This document shows, one piece after another, positions 17,387 to 26,343 of a stretch of 40,900 nucleotides of DNA. Numbering within the stretch: the stretch's first letter is position 1; every line of letters starts with the position of its first letter. A model generated the notes under the pieces. That model searched no databases, was not told the DNA's origin, and saw only the letters and a list, made by a program, of their open reading frames with translations. The DNA lies in the NCBI GenBank assembly GCA_025356095.1, contig JANXUR010000115.1, positions 1 to 40,900 of the forward strand, written 5' to 3'. Position numbers and translations under genes: made by a program. The stretch comes from Acidobacteriaceae bacterium. Lineage in GTDB: Bacteria; Acidobacteriota; Terriglobia; Terriglobales; Acidobacteriaceae.

Positions 17387-18088
17387 ATGACACTCGACAT
17401 CATCGCTAAGTTGTTTCAATTCATCATGTTTCTGTTCGCCCTGAGTGTGCACGAGTCGGCACACGCCTGGATGGCGAACCGGCGCGGCGACCCCACCGCG
17501 CGCATGCTCGGTCGCATCACGCTCAATCCGCTCAAGCACATGGACCCGTTTGGCACCCTGTTGCTGCCCCTGCTCGGGTTGTTCGGCGGCGGCGGCATCT
17601 TTGGCTGGGCCAAACCTACTCCCATCACCCCTCGCAACTTTCGCCGCCCCGTGTTGGACGACATTCTGACCACCATCGCCGGCCCCATCAGCAACCTGAT
17701 GCTGGCGACCATCTTCTTGCTGATCCTCGGTGGCATCGCCATGACTTCGCCCGCCGCGCATGACATGGTGATGACCATGCCGACCGAAGGCATTCCGGGT
17801 ATGGAAGCCCTTCTGGCGCAAAACAATTCGCCGTTGCTGCCGCTCATCCTTCTGCTTTTTGAGGGCATGCTGCTGAACATCATTCTGTTCGTCTTCAACC
17901 TACTGCCCATTCCGCCGCTGGATGGAAGCCACATTTTGCGCCACATGCTGCGCGGCAAAGCTCTTATCCTCTACGACAGCATGGGCTGGTATTTGATGAT
18001 TGCCGTCGTACTCATCTTTGGGCGACTGATTTGGGCACTTATCAACCCAGTCATAGTGCTGTTTGAGACAATCTTGTTAAGGTTCTAA
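17387..18088 (+). CDS. Site-2 protease family intramembrane metalloprotease (M50)
   Basis: 233 residues, several membrane helices. The zinc-binding HExxH is HESAH at residues 22-26, in the first helix. The third ligand lies in LPIPPLDGSHIL near the C-terminus (the Asp of PPLDG), and the central GPISNLMLA matches the family. It is the short, PDZ-free type (like the 'YwhC' group), not full RseP. S2P enzymes cut membrane-bound regulators such as anti-sigma factors; an anti-sigma factor is encoded in this window, but no direct link is shown. Confidence 0.9.
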   Translation: MTLDIIAKLFQFIMFLFALSVHESAHAWMANRRGDPTARMLGRITLNPLKHMDPFGTLLLPLLGLFGGGGIFGWAKPTPITPRNFRRPVLDDILTTIAGPISNLMLATIFLLILGGIAMTSPAAHDMVMTMPTEGIPGMEALLAQNNSPLLPLILLLFEGMLLNIILFVFNLLPIPPLDGSHILRHMLRGKALILYDSMGWYLMIAVVLIFGRLIWALINPVIVLFETILLRF

Positions 18089-18135
18089 GTTCTTAGAATT
18101 AGTTGTTGTACAGGAAGCTTTTGAACGGGACTGCA

Positions 18136-19239
18136 ATGCCTGATACCTCGACAACTCGCAAGCGCGTACTAAGTGGCATGCGCGCCACTGGCAAGCTGCA
18201 CTTAGGCAACTATGTGGGCGCGCTGGAAAACTGGGTGCGCATGCAGAATAGCGGCGAGTATGATTGCTATTACTTCATCGCCGACTGGCACGCCCTAACC
18301 ACCGACTACGCCGATACCCGCGAGGTAAAGCGGAATTCGCTGGAAGTTACCATGGACTGGCTCGCCGCCGGGCTTGACCCCGCAAAGAGCACACTGTTTG
18401 TGCAGTCGCACGTGAAGCAACATGCCGAGTTATACCTGATGCTTTCCATGATTACTCCGCTAGGCTGGCTCGAGCGTGTGCCGACTTACAAAGAGCAGAT
18501 GGAAAACCTCACCGGAAAAGACCTGCACACGCACGGCTTCTTGGGATACCCCGTGCTGCAATCCGCCGATATCTTGCTGTACGCCAAGGATGCGGTGACA
18601 CCACTGCTTGTTCCGGTGGGGGAAGACCAGGCTGCGCACTTGGAGATTACTCGGGAGATTGCCAGACGGTTTAACTACTTGTTCTGCTACAACGAGGACT
18701 TCGCGACCGGGCTGATGACTGGCTCGGTGTCGTATGACGGCGTTTTCCCAGAGCCTCAAACCATCCTCACGCCCTCCCCGCGCGTACCCGGCACCGATGG
18801 CCGCAAGATGTCGAAGTCGTACGGCAATGCCATCTTCCTCACCGATTCGGAAGTCGAGGTCCGCACCAAGCTCAAGACCATGGTCACCGACCCGGCGCGC
18901 ATCCGCCGCACCGACCCTGGCGACCCCGAAAAGTGCCCCGTATGGGACCTGCACAAGATCTACAGCAGCGCAGAACGCCGCGCCGAGGTGAACGAAGGCT
19001 GCCGCACGGCTGGCATCGGCTGCATCCAGTGCAAAGGCTGGGTCGCCGACGGCGTGGTGGCCACGCTCGCCCCCATGCAAGAGCGCCGTAGCGAATATAT
19101 GAACAATCCGCGATTGGTTTGGGATATTCTGGAGAACGGTGCCAGTAAGGCACGTAAGGCAGCGGAGCACACCATGGAGTGCGTACGCGAGGCCATGCAC
19201 CTCGACGCGTCGTTCCCCGAACCGCCGAAATCCGAATGA
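18136..19239 (+). CDS. trpS: Tryptophanyl-tRNA synthetase
   Basis: 367 residues from the ATG at 18136; the frame is open 11 codons further upstream. A class I aminoacyl-tRNA synthetase that charges tRNA-Trp. The HIGH-type motif is GKLHLGNYVGAL (from residue about 20), the tryptophan pocket includes YFIADWHALTTDY, and the KMSKS loop is the exact GRKMSKSYGNAIFL. Its length is slightly above the 330-350 typical of bacterial enzymes. The C-terminus has extra Cys residues (CRTAGIGCIQCKGW), a variant found in several phyla. The stop overlaps the scpA start (ATGA), coupling a housekeeping enzyme to chromosome-condensation genes. Confidence 0.96.
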   Translation: MPDTSTTRKRVLSGMRATGKLHLGNYVGALENWVRMQNSGEYDCYYFIADWHALTTDYADTREVKRNSLEVTMDWLAAGLDPAKSTLFVQSHVKQHAELYLMLSMITPLGWLERVPTYKEQMENLTGKDLHTHGFLGYPVLQSADILLYAKDAVTPLLVPVGEDQAAHLEITREIARRFNYLFCYNEDFATGLMTGSVSYDGVFPEPQTILTPSPRVPGTDGRKMSKSYGNAIFLTDSEVEVRTKLKTMVTDPARIRRTDPGDPEKCPVWDLHKIYSSAERRAEVNEGCRTAGIGCIQCKGWVADGVVATLAPMQERRSEYMNNPRLVWDILENGASKARKAAEHTMECVREAMHLDASFPEPPKSE

Positions 19240-20129
19240 GCGAAACCCTGCAACCCGCTACCGAAACCACGACGCCGCTCGCGCCGGTGGACACGTCCGC
19301 GCAACTTGAGAAGCTTCCCTATCTCGATAAGACCGTCCGCCCCGAAAAGGAAAGCGACTTCCCTTTCGCCGTCAGCGTGGAAGAGATTTACGAAGGCCCG
19401 CTCGACCTGCTGCTCGATCTGATTCGCAAACAGAACATTGACATCTACGACATCCCCATCGCGCGCATCACCGCTCAATATCTGATTTATGTGGAACATA
19501 TTCGCCATCTTGACGTGAATATTGCCGCTGAGTTTGTTTACATGGCGTCGCTGCTGATTCAGATCAAAAGCCGGATGTTGCTGCCACGCGACCCAGCCGC
19601 AGCCGATGCGGATGAATCGGGTGACCCGCGGCTTGAGCTTGTCAATCGCCTACTGGAACACGAAAAGTTCAAGAGCGCCGCGCAGATGCTGCAACAGAAG
19701 CAGCAAATTGAAGACGCGGTGATGTCCAATCCATCGCTGCGCGAATTCCGCAATGACGAAGGCACCGAACCCGAGCTTTCCGCCGACGTGGTGGATTTGG
19801 TTCGCGTCTTCCGCGAGATTTTGGGCCGCTCCAAGGAGCGCCCCATCCTGCGCATTGACGAAGAGAGCGTCACCGTCGGCCAGATGATTGACTACCTGCG
19901 TCGCCGCCTGAGTTTTGAAGATCGCCCCATTCGCCTGAAGCAATTACTGCGCACGCTACACTCGCGCCAATCTTTAGTTTGCACTTTTTTGGCGCTGCTG
20001 GAAATGGTGCGCCTGCAGGCTGTTCAGTTGCGGCAGGAGTCGCTCTTTGGCGAAGTGTTAGTCCGCCGCGCCAGCGGATTCGATGCTCTGGCGAATGACG
20101 AAGCTACCATTCGCGACGATTGGCAGTAA
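19236..20129 (+). CDS. scpA: Segregation and condensation protein A
   Basis: 297 residues from the ATG at 19236, which overlaps the trpS stop. ScpA is the kleisin that bridges SMC heads and binds ScpB. Typical segments are FPFAVSVEEIYEGPLDLLLD (about residues 45-64), LIRKQNIDIYDIPIARITAQYL, and EFVYMASLLIQIKSRMLLP. The C-terminal winged helix lies near LEMVRLQAVQLRQESLFGEV. An N-terminal extension of about 40 Thr/Pro-rich residues precedes the conserved part. scpB follows after 112 nt. Confidence 0.94.
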   Translation: MSETLQPATETTTPLAPVDTSAQLEKLPYLDKTVRPEKESDFPFAVSVEEIYEGPLDLLLDLIRKQNIDIYDIPIARITAQYLIYVEHIRHLDVNIAAEFVYMASLLIQIKSRMLLPRDPAAADADESGDPRLELVNRLLEHEKFKSAAQMLQQKQQIEDAVMSNPSLREFRNDEGTEPELSADVVDLVRVFREILGRSKERPILRIDEESVTVGQMIDYLRRRLSFEDRPIRLKQLLRTLHSRQSLVCTFLALLEMVRLQAVQLRQESLFGEVLVRRASGFDALANDEATIRDDWQ

Positions 20130-20241
20130 GTAGCGAGGGCAAAGTAGCCAGAATGAAGGAATTTGGGCCGGTCGTGACTTTTAGCCGCGACATCAAAGCC
20201 GATACGAGATTTGGGCTTTAGCCCCCGAGGTAAGTAGAGCA
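20130..20241 (+). repeat. Short REP-like element between scpA and scpB
   Basis: The gap contains GGGCTTTAGCCCCC (about 20211-20224), a GGGCT/AGCCC palindrome, in a sequence style seen repeatedly in acidobacterial intergenic regions (from memory). Only one copy is seen in this window, so the repeat status is an inference. Confidence 0.35.
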
Positions 20242-21279
20242 TTGAGCACAACCATTAAAAGTAAGGTAGAGGCTATCCTCTACGCCGCTGAAAATCCGGT
20301 GACGGTAGATCAAATCGCCGACTTACTCGCCGAAACTGTCGCGGGTGAGCTAGAGCTCGCTCCCGGTTCGCCCGAGCTAAAGGTCGCCGCCAAAGAGAAG
20401 GTTCGCGAAGCTATCGCTGCGCTCACCGCCGACTACTCCACCGACGAACGCGCCATGGAAGTCCGCAACATTGCGGGCGGTTATCGCATCGCCACCAAGC
20501 CTGAGCATCATGATGTGGTGCGCGGCTTCGCCAAAAGCCTTAAGCCTCCCATTCGCCTAAGTATGGCTGCGTTGGAGACTCTGGCAGTCATCGCCTATAA
20601 ACAACCGGTTACCGTTCCCGAAATCAGCGAGATTCGCGGCGTAGATTCCGGTGGCGTCATCGGCACCCTACTCGAACGCAAACTCATCACCACAGGCGGA
20701 CGCAAAGAAGTAATTGGCCGCCCTATTCTGTATAAAACCACAAAAGACTTTCTACTACGCTTCGGCCTGAAGGACCTCGGCGAACTGCCAAGTATTGAAG
20801 AGTTTGAGAAGCTTATTACTGATTCGCAATCGGGCCTGTTCGGCGAAGTGGGCGGCGCAGTGGCCGATGCCACTGGTGTACCCGACCTACCGGAAGAAGT
20901 TGCGGAACAAGGGGTAGCAAGCCCTGCAAATGCGGCGGGGGCAGAAGCTCCGGAAGAGGTAGCACCTGAGACGGACTCAGTAGACGCAGACGAAGAATCC
21001 GAAGCAGCGCACGAGCAAGACGCAATGCCGCAAGCCGCAGCGTCAGGTGAATCCGAAGCGCCTGAGCCTCGTGTCACACACCACGTCGAGCCTGACCCTG
21101 AAGCCGCACCCGGATCCGAGATCGTCATGGAAGAGCCTGTAATTGGCGGCTCCGCTGAGGATTCACCACCATATCCGGCAGACGCGGCAGGCTCGGAAGA
21201 CTCGGAAGACGCGCCCGCAGATAGAGCGGCGCAACCGCACCACCCCGCGCCGCATGACGAACCCGAAGGCGGCAACTAA
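20242..21279 (+). CDS. scpB: Segregation and condensation protein B, with long acidic tail
   Basis: 345 residues, TTG start. Residues about 1-205 are the paired winged-helix ScpB fold: KSKVEAILYAAENPVTVDQI, IAGGYRIATKPEH, LSMAALETLAVIAYKQPVT, IGRPILYKTTKDFLLRFGL. ScpB homodimers bind ScpA in the SMC condensin. The remaining about 140 residues are very rich in Glu, Asp, Ala and Pro (bacterial ScpB is usually 180-230 residues) and look disordered. The stop overlaps the following gene (TAATG). Confidence 0.94.
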   Translation: MSTTIKSKVEAILYAAENPVTVDQIADLLAETVAGELELAPGSPELKVAAKEKVREAIAALTADYSTDERAMEVRNIAGGYRIATKPEHHDVVRGFAKSLKPPIRLSMAALETLAVIAYKQPVTVPEISEIRGVDSGGVIGTLLERKLITTGGRKEVIGRPILYKTTKDFLLRFGLKDLGELPSIEEFEKLITDSQSGLFGEVGGAVADATGVPDLPEEVAEQGVASPANAAGAEAPEEVAPETDSVDADEESEAAHEQDAMPQAAASGESEAPEPRVTHHVEPDPEAAPGSEIVMEEPVIGGSAEDSPPYPADAAGSEDSEDAPADRAAQPHHPAPHDEPEGGN

Positions 21280-22034
21280 TGGCTCTCGAACGGTTGCAAA
21301 AAATCATGGCCACTGCTGGCGTCGCTTCGCGGCGCAAGGCAGAGGAGTATATTCTGGCCGGCCGCGTCAGCGTCAACGGCGAAATTGTTACCGAACTAGG
21401 CACCAAGGCCGACCTCGATGTAGATCACATTAAAGTAGATGGTAAGTTGCTGCGTGAGACTGAGCGCCACGTTTACTTGATGTTGAACAAACCCAAGGGA
21501 TGCGTCACTACTGCCAGCGACCCCGAGGGCCGTGAAACGGTAATGGATCTGCTGCCCAAACTTAAAGCCCGCGTGTATCCCGTTGGCCGATTGGACTATG
21601 CCAGCGAGGGCTTGTTACTACTTACTAATGACGGCGACTTAGCAAACTATTTAACCAAGGCATCTTCGCACGTCCAAAAGACCTACTTAGTCAAGGTGGC
21701 GGGCGTGCCGGATGAGCGCCAACTCGATAAGATCCGCGACGGCCTCAGCATTGGCGACGGCAAAGGCCGCACCGCCCCGGCGCCGCTCCGACTGATTAAG
21801 GAAGGCGACAACCCGTGGTTCGAGATCACTTTGATCGAAGGCCGCAATCGCCAGATCCGCAAAATGTTTGAACGCATCGGCCATCACGTCGAAAAAATCC
21901 GCCGCGTCAAGTACGGCCCGTTGTTTCTAGACGTCCCGCCCGGCGTCTCCCGCGCGCTAACACTAGAAGAAGTCGCCAAGCTGAAAGGCTCAGGCCGCCC
22001 CGCTCCGCGACACAAGGTTGCGCCGAAGAAGTGA
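21279..22034 (+). CDS. rluB: rRNA pseudouridine synthase, RsuA/RluB family
   Basis: 251 residues; the ATG overlaps the scpB stop. The N-terminal S4 RNA-binding domain is ERLQKIMATAGVASRRKAEE onward. The catalytic motif is PVGRLDYASEGLLLLTNDGD with D106 as the nucleophile, and the C-terminal part holds EGRNRQIRKMFERIGHHVEK. The enzyme converts a uridine of 23S (RluB) or 16S (RsuA) rRNA to pseudouridine. RluB is favoured by the classical scpA-scpB-rluB order, but the exact site cannot be decided here. The C-terminus is a basic tail. Confidence 0.92.
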   Translation: MALERLQKIMATAGVASRRKAEEYILAGRVSVNGEIVTELGTKADLDVDHIKVDGKLLRETERHVYLMLNKPKGCVTTASDPEGRETVMDLLPKLKARVYPVGRLDYASEGLLLLTNDGDLANYLTKASSHVQKTYLVKVAGVPDERQLDKIRDGLSIGDGKGRTAPAPLRLIKEGDNPWFEITLIEGRNRQIRKMFERIGHHVEKIRRVKYGPLFLDVPPGVSRALTLEEVAKLKGSGRPAPRHKVAPKK

Positions 22035-22080
22035 GCGCTCACTCGCCGCGTCCAACTTACTGTTTTCAAGGAGAATCCTC

Positions 22081-22482
22081 GTGTCCCAAGAAAATGTAGC
22101 GTTGATTCAAGGCATCTACGAGGCGTTCGCTGCCGGCGATGTCCCCACCGTGCTCGGCGCCATGTCGCCCACCATCGAATGGCTCGAGGCAGAGAATTTT
22201 ATCTACGCTGATGGCAATCCCTACATCGGACCCGAGGCCGTGCTCAATGGCGTGTTCATGCGGTGCGTCACCGAGTGGGAGGGCTTTACTGTCACGCCCG
22301 AAGCCTTCCACGACGCGGGTGATACCGTTATCGTCACTGGTCGCTACACTGGCCGGAACAACGCGACCGGCAAGCCGCTCAACGCGCAGATGGCTCATTT
22401 CTGGACGCTGCAAGATGGCAAGGTCGTTCGCTATCGCCAACTTGCAGACACCCTACAAACCTTTCAGGCAGCGAACAAGTAG
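22081..22482 (+). CDS. SnoaL/NTF2-like protein
   Basis: 133 residues; GTG start with AAGGAG 8 nt upstream. The fold is the NTF2-like cone: ENVALIQGIYEAFAAGDVPTVL, SPTIEWLEAE, YIGPEAVLNGVF, DTVIVTGRYTGRN, and MAHFWTLQDGKVVRYRQLAD. Proteins of this group include small-molecule isomerases and hydrolases as well as binding proteins; the substrate cannot be told. It follows rluB by 46 nt and may share its transcript. Confidence 0.85.
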   Translation: MSQENVALIQGIYEAFAAGDVPTVLGAMSPTIEWLEAENFIYADGNPYIGPEAVLNGVFMRCVTEWEGFTVTPEAFHDAGDTVIVTGRYTGRNNATGKPLNAQMAHFWTLQDGKVVRYRQLADTLQTFQAANK

Positions 22483-22622
22483 TTCCCCACCACTTTCCGG
22501 ACGGGGGTGCGTGGATTGCGTCGCACACCCGCCGTATTTCTTACGCAGGGGATTCCGCCCTCGCGTTTCCCCCTTGCATTTCCCCTTGCATTCCCGCCCC
22601 ATCCCATGCTTTTGTGACCCAC

Positions 22623-22641
22623 GGCACGGCGCGGCCGTGCC
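22623..22641. terminator. Palindrome in the gap before hisC
   Basis: GGCACGGC (22623-22630), loop GCG, GCCGTGCC (22634-22641), followed by TCCCCTT. It could end the rluB/NTF2 transcript or be a dispersed palindrome. The rest of this 201-nt gap is C-rich with no gene. Confidence 0.4.
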
Positions 22642-22647
22642 TCCCCT

Positions 22648-22653
22648 TATAAT
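22648..22653 (+). promoter_or_regulatory. Possible -10 element (TATAAT) of hisC
   Basis: A perfect TATAAT 31 nt before the hisC start. No -35 of consensus type sits 17 nt upstream (that position falls in the palindrome at 22623-22641), so the promoter is tentative. Confidence 0.35.
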
Positions 22654-22683
22654 CTAATAAGCGGAACTGATTGCGAGGTCGCC

Positions 22684-23802
22684 ATGGCCGCGTTCCTGGA
22701 AGCAGTACCCGCTCGCATTCGTACGCTCGGAGCGTACCAACCGGGCAAGTCTATTCGACAAGCAGAACAGGAGTCGGGCGTGTCCTGCATCAAGCTGGCC
22801 TCCAATGAAAATCCCTATGGCCCGTCGCCGCTGGCGGTTGCGGCCATGCAGCGTGAGCTGGCCGGGGTCAACTTTTATCCGGATCAAGATTCGCTCGACC
22901 TGCGCGCCGCGCTCGCCACCTATGCAGGTGTGCAGCCGGAGCAGGTGCTGCCCACGGCCGGTTCCAGCGATTTGATCTTGTTGCTGCTGCGCTTGTTGCT
23001 TGGCCCCGGCAGCAATGCCGTTGGCGGCGACCTTTCGTTCTTTCTTTATCGCATCATGACGAAGTCGGTCGGCGGCACGCTCAAGCAAGTGCCCATGGTG
23101 AACCATGCCTACGATCTCGACGCCATTGCCGCCGCGATTGACCACAACACTCGCGTGGTGTTGCTGGCGAACCCAAACAACCCCACGGGTACGCTATTTA
23201 CCGCTGACGAGTTCGAGCGCTTTCTGGATAAGGTGCCCGCGCGCGTGGTGGTCGCACTCGACGAAGCCTACTCCGACTACGCGGAAGAGTTTGCGGTTCG
23301 CCGCAATGTAGTGTGGTCGCGCGCCTTTGACTACGTGCGCCAAGGCCGCAACGTGCTGGTGTTACGAACCTTTTCTAAAGCACACGGTCTAGCCGCCGTC
23401 CGCTGCGGCTGGGGTGCGGGTCCGGCGGAACTGATTGGCATGCTGGCCAAGTTGCGCACACTTTTTTCGGTATCGTCGGTGGCGCAGGCCGCTGCGCTGG
23501 CGGCGCTGGGCGATCTGGAACACATCCACAAATCTGCCATTGCCAATGCAGAAGGCGAAGCCGCGCTCAGCCATGCACTGGCGGAAGCAGGCTATCCCGG
23601 TGTGCCCACCTGGGGCAACTTTATTTTTGTGGAAACAGGCGAGCCCGCGCTCGAAGTCGCGGCCAAGCTGGAAAAACAAGGTGTGATCGTGCGTCCGATG
23701 AAGGCCTGGGGCGCGCCCACTGCCATTCGCGTCAGCATTGGCACATCTGCGCAGAACGAACTGTTCCTCACCGCCTTCCGCAAAGTGATGCCTGCACACT
23801 AG
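22684..23802 (+). CDS. hisC: Histidinol-phosphate aminotransferase
   Basis: 372 residues, class I/II PLP-dependent aminotransferase. It transfers an amino group from glutamate to imidazole-acetol phosphate in histidine synthesis. Markers are KLASNENPYGPSP (residues 37-49), LANPNNPTGT (161-170), ALDEAYSDYAE (191-201) and the PLP lysine K232 in RTFSKAHGLAAVRCGW; the phosphate-binding arginine is in the same block. No other his gene is adjacent, so it stands alone as in many acidobacteria. A general aromatic aminotransferase of the same subfamily cannot be fully excluded. Confidence 0.92.
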   Translation: MAAFLEAVPARIRTLGAYQPGKSIRQAEQESGVSCIKLASNENPYGPSPLAVAAMQRELAGVNFYPDQDSLDLRAALATYAGVQPEQVLPTAGSSDLILLLLRLLLGPGSNAVGGDLSFFLYRIMTKSVGGTLKQVPMVNHAYDLDAIAAAIDHNTRVVLLANPNNPTGTLFTADEFERFLDKVPARVVVALDEAYSDYAEEFAVRRNVVWSRAFDYVRQGRNVLVLRTFSKAHGLAAVRCGWGAGPAELIGMLAKLRTLFSVSSVAQAAALAALGDLEHIHKSAIANAEGEAALSHALAEAGYPGVPTWGNFIFVETGEPALEVAAKLEKQGVIVRPMKAWGAPTAIRVSIGTSAQNELFLTAFRKVMPAH

Positions 23803-23851
23803 CGCCGTAGGTGTTGCGTAGTGCTACGTAGGTGCTGAGTGGTGTTGGGAG

Positions 23852-23875
23852 GCGCTTGCCGTCTACTGGCAGCGC
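23852..23875. terminator. Possible stem-loop between convergent hisC and mutM
   Basis: GCGCTTGCC (23852-23860) and GGCAGCGC (23868-23875) form an 8-bp stem with a bulged T and a 7-nt loop. No T-run follows on either strand. It lies between two converging genes, which fits a bidirectional stop, but support is weak. Confidence 0.3.
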
Positions 23876-23896
23876 ACGGCTGGCCGCCGTCTGCTG

Positions 23897-24823
23897 CTAC
23901 TTCTGGCACTTCGCGCAATAGTGCGCGCTGCGCCCCGCAATCACAATCCGCTCGATCGGTAACTTACACTTACGGCACGGCTCGCCTTCGCGTCCATACA
24001 CCCGATGCTTCAGTTGGAAGAAGCCGGGTTCGCCATTCGCGGTCACGTAGTCGTTGATGGAAGAGCCCCCCAACTTGATCGCCTCCGCCAGCACCTTTTG
24101 CACCGCCCGATGCAGTTTGCACATCTCCACGCCAGTCAGCGACGTTGCCCTGCGCATCGGACGGATCCCCGCCCGACTCAGCGCTTCATCCGCATAAATA
24201 TTGCCCACGCCCGCAAGCAGCGACTGATTCAGCAATGCACTCTTGATCGGCGTTTTGCGGCCCTTGAATAGCTCCGCAAACCCTGCGGCACTCACCGTCA
24301 GCGGCTCTACTCCGGGCGCGGCAAAATCCGCAGCAGGCTTTACTGCAAGCCGCCCAAAGCGCCGCGGATCCACAAACCGCAACTCGCGACCGCTTACTAG
24401 TTTCGCTATCAGATGCGTGTGCTTGGCTACTTCCTCAGCCGCTTCCACCACCAGCATCCGGCCGGTCATGCCGAGGTGCACAATCCACTGCGCGCGCTCG
24501 GCGGCGGTTCCGTTCGATTCGGCAGCCGTCTTCGCCTCTTTTCTCTTCGTCGCGTTGCTCTTCACAGCCTTGCTCTTCACCGCCTTGCTCTTCACGGGCA
24601 TGCTCTGTGCGCCTCGTTCCGCGCGCGTTAGTTCCACCACAATGTGTTTGCCGGTGCGATGCACCGCAGCAATGCGCGCCCCAGTCAGCACCCGTACAAT
24701 CTCAGCGGCGGGCGACTGCAACGGCTCCGGCTTTTCGCCCAGCCACACCGATTCAATTACATCGCCCTGCACCCGCTGATGCAGGCCGTTGGCTATGGTT
24801 TCTACCTCTGGCAGTTCTGGCAT
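23897..24823 (-). CDS. mutM: Formamidopyrimidine-DNA glycosylase with repeat-encoded insert
   Basis: 308 residues from the ATG at 24823, giving the classical MPELPEVET N-terminus (after Met removal Pro1 is the catalytic amine and Glu2 the acid). The enzyme removes 8-oxoguanine and cuts at AP sites. K59 in HRTGKH matches the catalytic lysine. The helix-two-turn-helix region and the C-terminal zinc finger (CRKCKLPIERIVIAGRSAHYCAKC) are intact. Between the strand IVVEL (about residue 65) and WIVHLGMTGRML (about 113) lies an extra segment of about 45 residues absent from E. coli Fpg, rich in Lys and Ala, with three KSKAV-like pentads coded by 15-bp repeats. The usual length is 270-275. It is convergent with hisC and divergent from purA. 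Confidence 0.94.
   Translation of the reverse strand: MPELPEVETIANGLHQRVQGDVIESVWLGEKPEPLQSPAAEIVRVLTGARIAAVHRTGKHIVVELTRAERGAQSMPVKSKAVKSKAVKSNATKRKEAKTAAESNGTAAERAQWIVHLGMTGRMLVVEAAEEVAKHTHLIAKLVSGRELRFVDPRRFGRLAVKPAADFAAPGVEPLTVSAAGFAELFKGRKTPIKSALLNQSLLAGVGNIYADEALSRAGIRPMRRATSLTGVEMCKLHRAVQKVLAEAIKLGGSSINDYVTANGEPGFFQLKHRVYGREGEPCRKCKLPIERIVIAGRSAHYCAKCQK
24553..24606. repeat. 15-bp in-frame tandem repeat inside mutM
   Basis: Three units of the type TTGCTCTTCACMGCC on the plus strand, encoding repeated KSKAV pentads on the minus strand. The period of 15 keeps the reading frame, so unit gain or loss would only change the length of the protein insert. Confidence 0.8.
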
Positions 24824-24999
24824 ACGCTGAGTGTATCGCGGCAACCAGGGGCGAAGCCTGTGCGAAACTCGCGTTGCCCCTGCGCCTCGCAAGCGTTATC
24901 ATCGTAGAGGGTAAATAGGCGGCTGCTTCGCCTCTCAATACGCCGCCTCCGCACTGGACGCGGCTATCTTCACGATCTTTTTTGGAGCGTACGTTGAAC

Positions 25000-26343
25000 A
25001 TGAAAAAGGCTGCGGGAAAAACTGCGGTCATTATTGGGGCCCAGTGGGGCGACGAAGGTAAGGGCAAGATCGTGGACGTTCTTTCGCAGAACTTTCAGGT
25101 CGTAGCCCGCTACGCTGGCGGGCACAACGCCGGACACACCGTTATTATCAACGGCAAAAAATTTATTCTTCAGTTGGTGCCTTGCGGCGTCCTGCGGCCC
25201 GGTTGCCTTTCCGTCATCGGCAACGGCGTGGTGCTTGACCCCATGGCCTTTTTGAAGGAAGTCGGCGCACTGCGCGCCAACCACGTTGCGGTAGATGGCC
25301 ACCTGTTCGTCTCCAATCGCGCCCACGTGATTCTGCCATACCATCGCATGATTGAGCTGGCCTCAGAAAATGCGCCGGGTCGGGTGAAGATTGGCACCAC
25401 CTCGCGCGGCATCGGCCCTACGTATGAAGACAAAATGGGTCGCCGCGGCCTGCGCGTCGCCGACATGTTCGATTCCGCCACCATGGAGCAGCACATTGAA
25501 AACGCCTGCCGCGAAAAGAACACCATCGCGCACGCGCTGTTCAACTCCGCGCCCATTGACCCGCACCAGATGTTCGAGGAGTACGCCACCGCTGCTGAAG
25601 AACTGCGACCGTTTGTCCGCGACACGGCCGCGTTGCTGAATCGCTCACTGCGCGAAGGCAAGAACATTATGTTTGAAGGCGCCCAGGGCACCATGCTGGA
25701 TATTGACCACGGCAGCTATCCCTTCGTCACCTCATCGAGCGCGACTTCCGGCGGCGCGGTAATCGGCACAGGCGTCCCGCCCAATGCCATTCAAGACGTT
25801 ATCGGCATTACCAAAGCCTATTGCACCCGCGTCGGCGAAGGTCCCTTCCCCACCGAGTTGCATGGTGCCGATGGCGAAGACCTGCGCGCCAAGGGCAACG
25901 AGTACGGCGCGGTCACCGGACGCCCCCGCCGCTGCGGCTGGCTTGACCTGCCCCTGCTGCGCTACTCAGCGATGATCAATGGCTTTACCTGGCTGGTGGT
26001 CACTAAGCTCGACGTGCTCGACCATCTGGCGGAGATTCCGGTTTGCGTCGGCTATCGCGTAGATGGCAAGCCTACTGACGAGATTCCCGCCCGCGGCACC
26101 GGCTACGAGAAGATTGAGTGCATCTACAAGACCATGCCGGGCTGGCGCACCCCTACCGTCGGCATTGATCATTTCGACAAGTTGCCGCAGGCCGCCCAGG
26201 AATATTTGCGCTTCATTGAGCGCGAAACCGATGCGCCCATTGGCATGGTTTCCACCGGCCCCGATCGCGACCAGACCATGCTAGTGAAGGGATTCGCCGA
26301 AGCCTTTGGCGTGACCATGGACGGCGGAGAATCCCACGGATGA
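25000..26343 (+). CDS. purA: Adenylosuccinate synthase
   Basis: 447 residues from the ATG at 25000. In-frame TTGs at 24982 and 24994 are alternatives, and GGAG at 24984-24987 is better spaced for the TTG at 24994. The enzyme joins aspartate to IMP with GTP in AMP synthesis. The P-loop-like GAQWGDEGKGK is at residues 13-23, with AGGHNAGHTV, GTTSRGIGPTYEDK, FEGAQGTMLDIDHGSYPFVTSS and TGRPRRCGWLDL all present as expected. Length is as in the family (430-450). Its stop overlaps the next gene (ATGA). Confidence 0.97.
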   Translation: MKKAAGKTAVIIGAQWGDEGKGKIVDVLSQNFQVVARYAGGHNAGHTVIINGKKFILQLVPCGVLRPGCLSVIGNGVVLDPMAFLKEVGALRANHVAVDGHLFVSNRAHVILPYHRMIELASENAPGRVKIGTTSRGIGPTYEDKMGRRGLRVADMFDSATMEQHIENACREKNTIAHALFNSAPIDPHQMFEEYATAAEELRPFVRDTAALLNRSLREGKNIMFEGAQGTMLDIDHGSYPFVTSSSATSGGAVIGTGVPPNAIQDVIGITKAYCTRVGEGPFPTELHGADGEDLRAKGNEYGAVTGRPRRCGWLDLPLLRYSAMINGFTWLVVTKLDVLDHLAEIPVCVGYRVDGKPTDEIPARGTGYEKIECIYKTMPGWRTPTVGIDHFDKLPQAAQEYLRFIERETDAPIGMVSTGPDRDQTMLVKGFAEAFGVTMDGGESHG

